This document shows positions 22,762 to 35,200 of a stretch of DNA of 64,000 nt, in pieces (positions within the stretch are counted from its first letter, which is position 1; each line of letters begins with the position of its first letter). The translations under genes were made by a program, and so were the position numbers. Under the pieces are notes generated by a model, which made no database searches, was not told where the DNA came from, and saw nothing but the letters and a program-made list of their open reading frames with translations. This stretch comes from Tubulanus polymorphus (Eukaryota > Nemertea > Palaeonemertea > Tubulaniformes > Tubulanidae): NCBI RefSeq assembly GCF_964204645.1, contig NC_134028.1, forward strand, positions 5,058,501-5,122,500, given 5' to 3'.

Positions 22762-24500
22762 AATAAACCATTTTACAGTTGCTAGCCGCCATTTTGTTAG
22801 GGTACTTTTGTCCCGTATTGTTGGGTCATTTTTTTCTCTTTTTTAAAAACTATCCGTGATGTGTATTGTATCATATTTCATCTGTCCATGGATGGATTTT
22901 GACAACTTCAGCAACATTCAAACCGCGTGAATCTCTAGTTTTCAGTTATGTTAAAATCATTTCTCAAATTTACAACAATGCGACATGAGAGCGATATAAA
23001 AATCGGTGGTCAGTTTTTGCCGTGCGCATAGAAATCCAGGGTACTGAACTTTGAAGTTCGTTTTTTTCAGAAATAATTTTCTAAAAAATCCAAACATTTC
23101 AAGCACTGTGCGCATAAACGCCCCCTTTAGGTGAACTTTGAAATTTTAAGATATCTTGCCTAGTTTTTTTCCTATGGCTCTTTAACTGCAGCGCGTGTAT
23201 TGTCATTCCGAGATTTGGCGCTGTTTTCTTTGCGTGTATTTCAGTATATGGGTGTTATTTCTTCATTTTCACTACACTTGTCTCTACGGAAAATGGTTTT
23301 AATTGTTGGTACGAGTATCAGGTTTAAATATTACGGCATTAATACTGTATTCCGTTCTCCGGCGCTAGTTCGTAATGGCTGTAATGGTAACCGCTTTTAC
23401 GGCAGGCAGAGGCTTACGTACATGCACCCAAGAAAACCCAAAATATCACTCTTTTGTTGTAAATGCAATCCACACACTTCTTGCGTTTTTGGTGATGGTA
23501 GATGTCACTTTTTACTTTTTATCACCTGCGTCTGACATTCGAAAAAAAGAAAACGTTCTCCTATATTTTCTTCCCAATCTAATCAATCTTGAGTGTACTT
23601 AATAGAAAGTATTCATAGAAAGTAGCTGAATATTTGCCCCACCCCATTTGTCCAGCTTTTTGACCACTTCTCCATCCATCTAATTTCAGTAGATTTTTAT
23701 GTAAATTTATTGATAGACTACTGATTTAAATGGTCATCATACTCGATTTTGAGTGCTATATTTCTTTTCTTCTTCCATCTCAATATAGGCCCATATATTC
23801 TCTTCCCGCGCGCAACTTCGAATGCGTGATCAAAATGCCGCTCAGTCTCGCTGCTAAAACTGGTCAGAAAAATCCCTTAAACCCCAACATCTCTAATGTC
23901 TCCGATCTATTATATTGCATAAACGACGTGATATTTAAACCTGATACTCGTACCAACAATTAAAACCATTTTCCGTAGAGACAAGTGTAGTGAAAATGAA
24001 GAAATAACTCCCATATACTGAAATACACGCAAAGAAAACAGCGCCAAATCTCGCAATGACAATACACGCGCTGCAGTTAAAGAGCCATAGGAAAAAAACT
24101 AGGCAAGATATCTTAAAATTTCAAAGTTCACCTAAAAGGGGGCATGTATGCGCACAGTGCTTGAAATGTTTGGATTTTTTAGAAAATTATTTCTGAAAAT
24201 AACGAACTTCAAATTCAGTACCCTGGATTTCTATGCGCACGGCAAAAACTGACCACCGATTTTTATATCGCTCTCATGTCGCATTGTTGTAAATTTGAGG
24301 AATGATTTTAACATAACTGAAAACTAGAGATTCACGCGGTTTGAATGTTGCTGAAGTTGTCAAAATCCATCCATCGACAGATGAAATATGATACAATACA
24401 CATCACGGATAGTTTTTAAAAAAGAGAAAAAAATGACCCAACAATACGGGACAAAAGTACCCTAACAAAATGGCGGCTAGCAACTGTAAAATGGTTTATT
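22762..24500. mobile_element. 1.74-kb foldback element with arms of about 570 bp
   Basis: The left arm (22762 to about 23332) and right arm (about 23929-24500) are near-perfect inverted copies differing by scattered substitutions and small indels. The ends read AATAAACCATTTTACAG and its complement. The central 600 bases are not symmetric and code for nothing recognisable. No convincing target duplication flanks it. It contains no transposase and is best read as a non-autonomous long-TIR or foldback element. It is unrelated in sequence to the one at 14809-15964. Confidence 0.8.
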
Positions 24501-27174
24501 GGTATATGAGTGATGCAGACGTTTCATCAAAATCTGAAATTTTCTCCTTAAAAAACTCCTTATATCCAGAAATGACTGATCTGTAGGGACTCAGTTAGAA
24601 CCAAAGAGAACAAGACTAAGAGCAATATTGAGTACATATACATCACTTTACTGTCTTGCATTGAATTTGACAAAATTTTTGCCACTTTTTATTTCATACA
24701 TTCTCGATAAAACTGTAACTCTTCAATAGACGATCATACAAACAACAGTGAAAAATGACATTATGAGAATAGGGTGGATGGTAGAACTGATCGCGATCAA
24801 GAACCACCATCAGATAAAAAACAGAACTACAACATTTTCTTAATATTGCCTAATGATCAACATAAGAATTTCAAATGGTCCAATCAATCCAAAATACAAT
24901 GACGAACCAGAGGCAAGCTTTTAAGACCAGTTATACTTAAGCCTTGGACCCAGTTGCAGTGGGCCTACCTACTAGGGTTACTTCGATTATTCATCAATTG
25001 AGTTCACCACAGTCAGTAGACTTGAATCCAGATATTATCATCAACTTCAAGACACAAAGTCCTAAAAAGCTAGTTAATAAACTGCCTCAGAAAGTTACTA
25101 CAGTTTTTTAACACAAATATATCATCAGACAAATGGTTTTGACCACACCCAGGTGTATTAATTACGTTTACCATTCTTCAACAGAATATTCCTTCACAAA
25201 TAAATAATAGTAATAAATATAAGAACACAAAAAGCACAATTCAATTGTTCATTTTCTGGTTAATACAGTAGACTGCACCTAACTAGGTAGCGTTGAGTGT
25301 AAATATATCACTATTGAAAATCAGGGAAATTGAAATGTGTTAATACCGCGAACTGTAAAACTTTTTGGCTTGGTTTTCGATGGGGCCTGATAATGAGTAA
25401 TGAGAATCTACAATAAACATCTATGATCACAATAATCATAAATGACGTCATACATTGTGCTTTAATTGATAAATATGAATAAATTTATTATTCATAATTT
25501 GATCTATTCACTCGGGGTTCAGGAGTTTGGAGGCAGAAGAACGCCATCGCGTGGAGTAGAGGGGACTGATCAGATTTCTATGCCAGAATTGAGTTTCTAT
25601 GCAAGAATTGAGTTTGGTTGAGATATTCAAAAGGCCATTTGTATTATGCAAAAAAAAAAACGAAATGACAAGAGTCATTTGTACACATGTAAACGTCAAT
25701 GATCAGTTTAGTATGGCGTATAGATGAATAATTAGGTCAGGTTTTTAGAAATTGGCAGCACAGGAATAAAATCAATATATACTTGAGATATCAAATTTGA
25801 TTATTACAATACTGACTCGTGAAGAAGAATGTTTTGTAGTTATAGTGAACACATTGCACATGTAACCGATGCCAGCATCCAATCAAAAAATACAATCAAG
25901 AAAAACCGAAGTTAGATTAAAGCTATAAATATTGAGAAATTGGAAATACATCAAATTGCAAGGGCAGCACTAAGGACACAAGGGCGCATTCGAGTGCAAC
26001 CCAGGCTCCCCTCTGTAAACTCTGCTCCCCTGATTGGTTCAGAAGAAATATACTACTACACTGATTAGCAAACTGTACACTTAATGTTAGATCATCACAG
26101 TCAATAAATATACAGCAATATGCTACCTCAACCCAGTGCCACTAGTCTATGTAGTTAAAATCGGTGCATTTCCATTTGCATTTAACTACGCGGTCTGGCT
26201 CAATAACTGCACCCTAGGGATCGATAAAGATAATAAGATTATTTATATCTTGATTCGGATTGCAAGATAAAAAATTTTGCGAGTCTTTTAAAAGGTTATA
26301 AGGACACTGGACAAACTACTATTGATCGGTTCAGGGGGGATCAGTCCATTAATTACCACATAATATATACCTAGAACACGTCTTGAATAAATCGAATTTC
26401 CTCTATATTTGTGATGCTTGAAATGCATAAAGAGAGGAAAGAGAGAAAGTAAATTGTGTGTAGATATGTAATAAATGGATGACCCCTTAGAAATTTACAA
26501 GCACCTGTAACACTAGTTTCCGAACCTCACAGGTCACGCCTAGACGCTACACTTGGCACAGTCGATAAGATCTCGTCATCATTCAACATTAATATCAATT
26601 AACAAATTATCATTGATGAAAGAAAACTAGCGAGAAGCCGAAAGCCGCACAATATTTCAGAACAGGTCCCTTAGATAAATCAGGAAAGTACATTAACATT
26701 CATATAGACTTTTACAAATTACATCGCACAGGAAAAGCGTTTTCAAGTTTCGATTATCTCCGGGTTTTTCTTTTCGAGGTTTTTAAATTCACGAGAACTT
26801 ATTACAAGGGCATTTTATAAAACTTTCACCGAGCGACCATTTTCACAAACCATTAGAAAAACTGCATACTACACATTCTCAAGTCGATTCAACACATCAA
26901 GCGTTTTATTTATTTACAAATGATCTGATTATAATTGAAGATAATACACAGGGACTAGGCAGGAACGTGGTGTTATATGAATCATATATATTCTATAATA
27001 TATTTGTTACTTAAAATGACGTGCGACGTTCATTAAACTTCCTGCTGTAACTAAAATCAACATTGAGAAATTCATCAAGTCTATTGTCAAATTAATTCAA
27101 CAAAACAGTTTCACTGGGTTGATAAATATTCTGCGAAACTATAGAGGTGGGTACTACTATTGAATAAAGCTACA

Positions 27175-27294
27175 GGGCCATGTCGCAGTCGTGACTTGAG
27201 TCCAAGTCATCTTAACTCTTCAGACTACCTGGGTAGTCTTAAATGGTTAGATTGGCTGGTTTTAAATCTAAGCCATAACTGTGCAACTGGCCCC
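27175..27294. repeat. Short MITE of the AGTTGCACAGTT family
   Basis: The left end (GGGCCATGTCGCAGTCGTGA) and the complement of the right end (AACTGTGCAACTGGCCCC) form imperfect terminal inverted repeats. These match the ends of the repeat at 2497-2600. The two are diverged copies of one small family. Confidence 0.45.
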
Positions 27295-28274
27295 AATCCA
27301 ATTCCAATCAAATGATGACATCTCGGCGCAATCAGAAATTTCCCCTCATATTCTGATACGAAAGCTGCCTACAATTTCACGAACATTTTTGTATTTCACT
27401 AAATGCGAGATGAAAATTGAAAAGAAGATTTGAAGCCTCAGACACACGATTAGTAACCAAATTTTGAAATGAATCGAGCATGTTTCAAATTAGCGTCCAC
27501 TTTCGCCAAAATGGATTTGGGAGATATTGAGGCTATAGTGTGTATCCCAAGAAACCCGAAACTCTGATAAAAAGTACAGTAGTAGACTATATTTCTTACA
27601 AAAGAAAACAAATTCAAGCCTTACTACACCAGTTTTTGACACAAAGAATAATATCTATTCAAAAGGATCGATTACGTTCAAAGGAAATCCGAATGATCTA
27701 AATGATCATCATAATACCGGTGATAGTACGGTATCATCATTATACAATAAATATGAATATATTATCATCATACAATTACAATTAATGTTCTACGAGATTG
27801 AAAAATACTTTTCATTACCATATTACGAGTTGAAAGCTACGTAAACCGTTGAACGGTGCATATATTCAAACTACAGCTACAAATAATCTATTTACATATC
27901 TGTCAATCATACAATACAATGAGCCAACCATTCAATGGCTGATGAAATGACCAATCGAGTGACAAACATGACGAAAAGTCACCATTGGAGTCTTTGTATT
28001 TTACAAATATCTGGAATATTCGATTTTGGGGTAATTTCTTTTTGGTTTCCACAGAAAGTGAAATCTGCATATTCGACTACAACTGTATCCAATAGATTAT
28101 CATTTTCTATAATTCATTTTTAGGTGGCAATATCCAAACCCAATAATGATATAAGAACAGCTCAACAAGTATACCGATCCTTTAACCAACAGTTGTTCAA
28201 ATAAAAAACATTTACGCGAGAAAGGTCAAATTGATGAAATAGATTCTTTTTTTTTTAGATTGACACAAGTTTTT

Positions 28275-28280
28275 TTTATT
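28275..28280 (-). terminator. Candidate poly(A) signal of the ACSL gene
   Basis: TTTATT (AATAAA on the - strand) about 940 bases downstream of the ACSL stop. Other copies lie further away, so this is only one candidate. Confidence 0.25.
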
Positions 28281-29221
28281 AATGGTAAATGCATCAATAG
28301 TCGAATGACTAATTAACAATTACATGGCAGATACGTAGCTTTAGTTTCTAAATCGTGCTTCTAATCACTTCACACTATGATTCTCGATGATTCTCGATTT
28401 CGGTAAATCAAGTTCTAGGGACGAATGAAACGAGTCGATACGGGGCCTATTTCATACGAAACAAGCCCCGGTTTCAAACGGAAATCTATTTATGCGTCGA
28501 AAAAAATTTCACTTAAAAACTGTACCCCAAGTGAACAGCAGTACAGGATACATATATCACAGCGATCAGATGATAAATTAACAACAATTCACCCATCTAA
28601 TCTTATCAAACGAATTACGGTTAATCAATTGCTAATTAACAGTAGTTATAGATGAACATCTTTTCACGACTGCAGAGATTTAGTTGACGAGTGTGGAGTC
28701 ATCGTTACACACAACCAACGACAAACAGCGACACGCGCGCGTCGCCGTTAAAAATTCATACAAAAATTACAATAAATACTATCATAAAACTAATAAGAAA
28801 CCGGAGGAATCGAATTCAAAGTGAATTTACTCAAAACCAGATTCAATAATAACGGGATGAACGAAATACGAGAGCAGTTTTAAAGTCCTAAGACGAGCCA
28901 TTTGAAATACCAGATTGTTTATGGCATGTTTTTGATGTCCTGTTTTTCATTCGATTATCATAACCTCAAAACAAGTGATTTTTTTTACTGTCACAAGAAT
29001 TGACACGAGCGGTGTCTTTTGAAAAACTATTCCCAACGGCGGGTGACCTCTATAGCAGAAATTATGGCATACTCTTGAAAATGGATTTCGTTCACCCCGC
29101 GATAATTACCATATAACTCCCTCCCTGACTTGTCATGCTGATGATTATAATTAAGTCTCTCTTCAGTGGTAGTAGTAGTAGTGACTATTTACAGGATTCA
29201 GTGTTCGTGTTTGTGTGGTTT

Positions 29222-32200
29222 TTATAACGCCGACGCCGCGCTGTACATTCGCTGTACGTGATCTTTGAAGAATTTCTGTAGTTCGTTGCGTTTTGATTTG
29301 AATGTCGGGGTCAGTAGACCGTTCTCTACTGTGAATTGATCGGGATGTATGTGAATATTCTTCACCTGAAAATGACGACGATCATTCCTTGAATATTGGT
29401 ACCAGGTAACACACATACTGGACATTTCAAAACAATTTCTGGCAGAAAAATCAGACGGTTGTTTAAAGGCTACGTACCTGTTCAAATGACTTGAGTCCAT
29501 CTTTTTTGCCTCTAGTAGTAATATCATCTAAGATAGCTTTCTTCACAGCCTTGAAGTACAAGATTTCACGAATAATTCAGAATTGCGAATCGGCCAAAAT
29601 TTGTTATGAATCCCGGAATAAATCCACGGGTAAAACTTACTTCATTTTCACATAATTGATCGTATGACTCGTTTATTCCAAGTTTAGTCTTCGCCCATTT
29701 CGGTAATTGCTCTTGATCGGGTACGACGACGCCGACGAGATGTGACTACGGAAAAAAAAAATTCATTTGTTAATTACTGATACGTAATCAACAGGTTTTA
29801 GAGAGTCGAACATCAATGGACAATGAAGTGATGTAATGACTACCTGTAAACTATCACCAGTAACGAACACTTGAGAGATCGGAGGACTGCGAATATATAT
29901 CAGTTCAATCTTCTCTGGAGCGATGTATTCACCCTATACAAATACAACAACAACATTTGATATCATCCACTTCTTACAGCGGAAATGTGTTTTTACTCCG
30001 ATTAATCAAACAATCCGTCATTGGATTTGGTTGATCTTTCTAGAGATTCAATAATTAACGTTCATGTCAGTTGTCAGGGATATTACCTGAGCGAGTTTGA
30101 AAATATTCTTCTTTCGGTCGATGATTTTCACGCATCCGGATTCCGTCCATCGTCCGATATCTCCGCTATGTAGCCAGCCATCTTCGTCGATGGCCTCGGC
30201 CGTTTTCTCCGGATCGTTCAAATAACCCTTGAATACGTTCGTGCCTTTTACGCAGATCTGCAACGAATTCAATAAACCGACCGATCAGAAAAAAGTTCAA
30301 CGTTCACGATTTGCCACTTCTCGGCGAAACTTTTAATTTACCTCTCCTTCATTGTTCTTGGCGTAGTATCCCATGTCTGGCACGTCGACCATCTTGATCA
30401 TACAACACGGCATAGGTGGGCCGACATGTCCTAAAATATCAAAAGTCAATCGAAATCCCTGTAGGTAGGCCTATTTAAATTACCTACGCTGAATTTGAAA
30501 ACTTGAAACTGTTGAACAGGTGAACTTTCATTTCTCCAATGCATTTACTATCAAATTCATGGTAGTAAAGCTGAGGCCAAATTAAGCATTTTTTAAGCAA
30601 CTTAGTAAGGCAAAAGCAACACTTTTCTTATCATTCAAGACCGCATCCTAATCCAAGGATTGTTCAAGACCAAAGTAATGAGTTATTTTGGATACCATAG
30701 TCATAAGTAAGCACTTAGTAAGCGCTTATGATATTTTAGTGAAAAGAAAGCACTATTTAATTAAGGGCCTTAAAGAATATTCTCAAAAATAAGCACTTCT
30801 AAGCACTGCAGTAAATGTACCTGGTATATCATCCCCTACGATTCCTAGCGAACAGATGGCTGCACTTTCTGTTTGTCCATAGCCTTCGATAACCTGTTAT
30901 CAAAAAAAAGAAACCATACTAAACCATAATAAACAAAAGGTTTATACAATAAACACCTGCTAGTTATATTGATTTTACAGTGTTTTTATATTTATACAGC
31001 GTTATAATAATGTAAATAGAAGACTCACCGCACACCCGGCAGCGCAACGTATAAAATTCAAAACTTTCTCCGACAACGGGGCCGAACCGGTCGTTATCAG
31101 TTTCAATTTCCCGCCGAGAATCTGTTGCACTTTTCTAAACGCTAGTTTGTCCCATACACTATCGTTACGGATAATTCCACTACAGATGAAATAAATATAT
31201 TGTTTTACCACCGATCGTTTACCAGATTCTGTTGCGGCAGAATTTTTTCTATATTTTCATTTGTCTTACCTTCGTAATTCGGCCTCCTTGCGTTTCATCG
31301 CCAGATTGAAAATGGTTTTCTTGAGGATACTAGAATTTACCGAGGCCATTACCTGCATAAATAAATCATATCGACGGATAATGAAACTGAATAGGACTTG
31401 TATATAGAATGGGATTCAGTTTAAGTTGGTCATAATATTAAACCAGACTAACTGATATGAATAATCATATTAGTTTTCACCAAAAATGAGAGTAATTTGA
31501 TATAAAAAATAGTAGCTAGAAATTACTTAGATTTTATAGAGTATTGTAATTTTTTTTTTGATTGATTGAGCTCTTTAAAGAGTAAACACTACTGTCAAAT
31601 AGAAGTCATAGTCAGGGCAGCGTACTCCACGACACAATGACAATACTCAATGAAATAACTTAGTACCTGGTCGTATACTCGATTCAGAAGTCGAGGCACC
31701 GTCGGGAACAACTGTGGTTTCAGCTCGCGTATATCTTCTAATAGTTTACGCACGTCGCCGCTAAACATGCCGACCTTCCCGCCGCGCGCGTACATAGTAA
31801 TCTCAACCGCTCGCTCGTACATGTGAGCCAACGGTAAATACGATATCATCGAATCACCGGCTACAATCTGAGTCGGATTCTGAAAGAGCAAGCAAGAAAA
31901 ATCTTTCATTTCACTACCTAATATCCCAACATGAATATATAAGTGACGAAGCTAAATGGACAATCAATCTTGGCAGATGCCGAACATCAAATCCGTATCA
32001 AGCCTCTCACAAGAGAAAGGGATGGCTTAAAATGATCGTACATGATCTTTTTTTGTTATACAACTGATTTGAAGCGAGCTCAGTCAGGTAATATTCAAAT
32101 ATACAATCTAACAAAGTAATGACTTTCAAAGAATCTCGAGCTTGAACATGATGACTGAAACAGATGCCTCTGACAAACACAGAGCTGGACTTGTCCATCA

Positions 32201-35200
32201 ATATACAATGAGTGATTACATTGAATGATATGGTTATTTCAGCAAATTTGTGAGGAAAAGGGGGAAAGTAACAGTTAATAAACGTGGATTAATCCCATGC
32301 AGAATTAAAACAAAAATATGCATCTTTTTCAAACGCAGTTAATCATCGCAACTAAAACTACAAACCGAAATTAAAAGTATGCAAAATTTCTGTACTAGCG
32401 TAATTCGTGTTAGGTACGCGCGCGAGTCGTAATAGAGCAACGTGATTATCAACCACCCTAAAAATAGGTGCAGTAAACTTTTCACCGAAAAACGAAATAA
32501 AAATGGATTATTAGTATATACCAAATGTATCGTTTATACGTGGTTTACTCACCGCACCGGACACATCATTGCCGGTTTCCATACACTTTTTGAAGTTGAA
32601 GAAAAATATCCATAATCATTATTATGAGTAAATTAATCTTTATGCGGCCATATCGATCTGCAGCTTGAGTGAACTTCAGCTTCCGAGTACCGTACTCGAC
32701 TAGTGCTCAGAACTGATTGAACAATCTTACGCACTACAGTTTGATCTTACGAAAAACCCTGGCATTTCAGAACTACAGCGACCGTGCTCAAAGGCGATTT
32801 TCCGACTTTATTTCTGACTGACATGCAGTTTCACTTAGCTCACACAGTAAACTAACTAAGAAACCTGAAGTTCACCTTGTAACCACCGCCTTTCAAAACT
32901 AACACTATTCTATTCCGGATGAACACCTTTCGAAAGTTGGCTAATGAAATGTTTAATTTCAGGAATCTGTTTCGGTCCATTTGTTTGATCATTTTCAATC
33001 CAGATTCCAAAAAAGAAGGGTAGGGTCTAGGTGTTGAATACCTGAAAGGGTTGGCTCCGGCTACAGATCGATGTCCGCACTTAAATGTCTTATTTAACAA
33101 TTGGAATGCAATACAACAACAGGTAAAAGAGGAGGGAGTGCAAAATTCATTCGCGAAAATATGAAAATGTCTATGAAATCTTACTGTGATCATTAAACAG
33201 GCTGACACGACTGAGATGATGTTACGATGAGTTATCATAGCTCCTTTCGGTTTACCGGTCGTACCGCTAGTATAGCAGATCGTACATAGATGTTCGGTCT
33301 CACATGGCTGAATAGAAAACAACGTCAACCATTGAGAAATCATGCGAAAGATGAACTCGTTTGACTCCATAAAGAAGGTTACAGTTCTGTTTATTTTATA
33401 TACATTGATAACTACTATGCGTTATTCTAAGGGGTACTTTGTTAGTCTATGCGCACTACGTCGTCAGTATTGGCATTTCAAAATAAAACTTACAATATTG
33501 TGAATTTCGGCGTTAACTTTGTAATCAAGTAAACATATTTCATAACTCTTTATTTGATTTTTTTTATAAATGTTGATAATTATTTTTGAGGAGACATGCA
33601 CTACGTCCTCAATATATAGGCGCTAGACTGGTTGCCAATTCAATAATTTATATATTCAAATCCAAAATAACTTTATTGATCCTTAATATTATATGACTTA
33701 TACTATATTATCTGTTGTCGACAATATTAATCAATATATGCGTTATTTTTCAGGGTGTCGATGAACTTTCAAGTTAGTTTTCTTGTTTACATCTGCGCTT
33801 CGATCGACTTAACTTACCACTGGGTCGTGAGGTTTAGCTACACCAAGTTCCTATAATATCGAGAAACAGTAAATCATAAATATATAAGCGGATGATAATA
33901 TCGCTATAGAGTGTATTCACAGATTGATGATGGAACTTTACCTCAACTTCACGGAATGTCAATACTTTAACGCCTTTTTCGCCGGCTAATTTCCTCAGCT
34001 CGTCGCTGATCTCTTCGATAACTATAACCGTAGTTAACGTCGAGCCTTCGGCCTGGTGGTTTATCAAATCGACGCCCTTTTCGCTCTTATCAACGATGAC
34101 AGCTTGAATCTCAGCTATACGATAAAACAGACGGGCACAGATACGTACATGCTATAGTTACGGGGTGTACAATAGAGCGCGATGATAAAATCGATGTTGA
34201 ATTTGATAAAAACCTTGATGAATGATGTATGTACTAGCGTCTGGTCCTAGAGTATCGTATAACGGTACGATCACCATGGAATATGTGTAACACGCCAATT
34301 CACCCAGAATATACTGAAAATATTTATAATCATCACGTTATTATCGATCAGATTTAGAGGTTCATGTACAGGACTGCCATGTTTACATGTACAGATAACT
34401 GATCAACATGTACTGTATCAAAAATTCATAAAGACTAGTCTTTATGAATTTTTGACTGTATGGATAGTCGATGAACATGTTCTTGAGCAGAATAGGCGGG
34501 GGCGCTGTGTAAAAAAAAATAAGGGATCGGCCTACATATCGTATTACTGGGGTAATAAAGCGAAAAGCCGTAAAATCTGAATTACCTCGACTTTGTTCTG
34601 CGAGTAAATACCGACGTTAGTAGTATTAACTGGCTTTAAGCCTAGTGATATCAAACCCGAACCAAAGTTTGCCGCACGCAACAACACCTAAAATCGGAAA
34701 AAATTACATATTTACAGATTTACATGAACGTTCGAATGATTTAAACATTTAAAACGATTAAAAAACCATCAATGGCTTAGAAAAAACACCATGTGGGTAT
34801 TTAATCTGGATCAGTTGACAAGCTGACATCAGCTACATGTATATTCATGATTTATGCGTGAAAATGATTTATTTCACACTAACAGCTTACGAGTCGAATC
34901 CATTTCAAGTTCACAGAAATGTCGAATGAATCGATTTAGATTTTACGCCCGACTACTTACATCGTTGTAAGAGATCCACTTGTACGGTCCTTGTCCATTT
35001 TCACGCCAGCCAAGACATTCTCCGTTACCTAAAATCCCAGACCATATCAAAATTATGAGAGGTTAAACCGTAATGAGCCCTAGTGGAGAGCATCGTGACT
35101 CAAAATATGCAACACATTTAAATAAGACAAGTTACACCGATAACACAACTGTTATCATCAACAGCGTAACGATGTAACTTTCACTTCTTTTCTTTTAAAT

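Larger units (their letters stand above)
24501..29221. other. Intergenic region and ACSL 3' UTR
   Basis: This tail-to-tail spacer lies between SNX8 and the acyl-CoA synthetase. It is AT-rich and has no exon I can support. A short MITE lies at 27175-27294. The part next to 29221 should be the ACSL 3' UTR; the reverse poly(A) signal TTTATT occurs at 28275-28280 among several others. A GC-rich inverted repeat, GCGAC...GTCGC, lies near 28728-28745. Confidence 0.5.

Noticed and set aside
23200-23602. Two overlapping + strand frames (111 and 75 codons) in the second foldback
   Set aside because: They span the arm-to-centre border, overlap each other in different frames and resemble no transposase or known protein.
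28425-28655. A 76-codon + strand frame downstream of ACSL
   Set aside because: Falls in the expected ACSL 3' UTR, has no resemblance to known proteins and no splice context.
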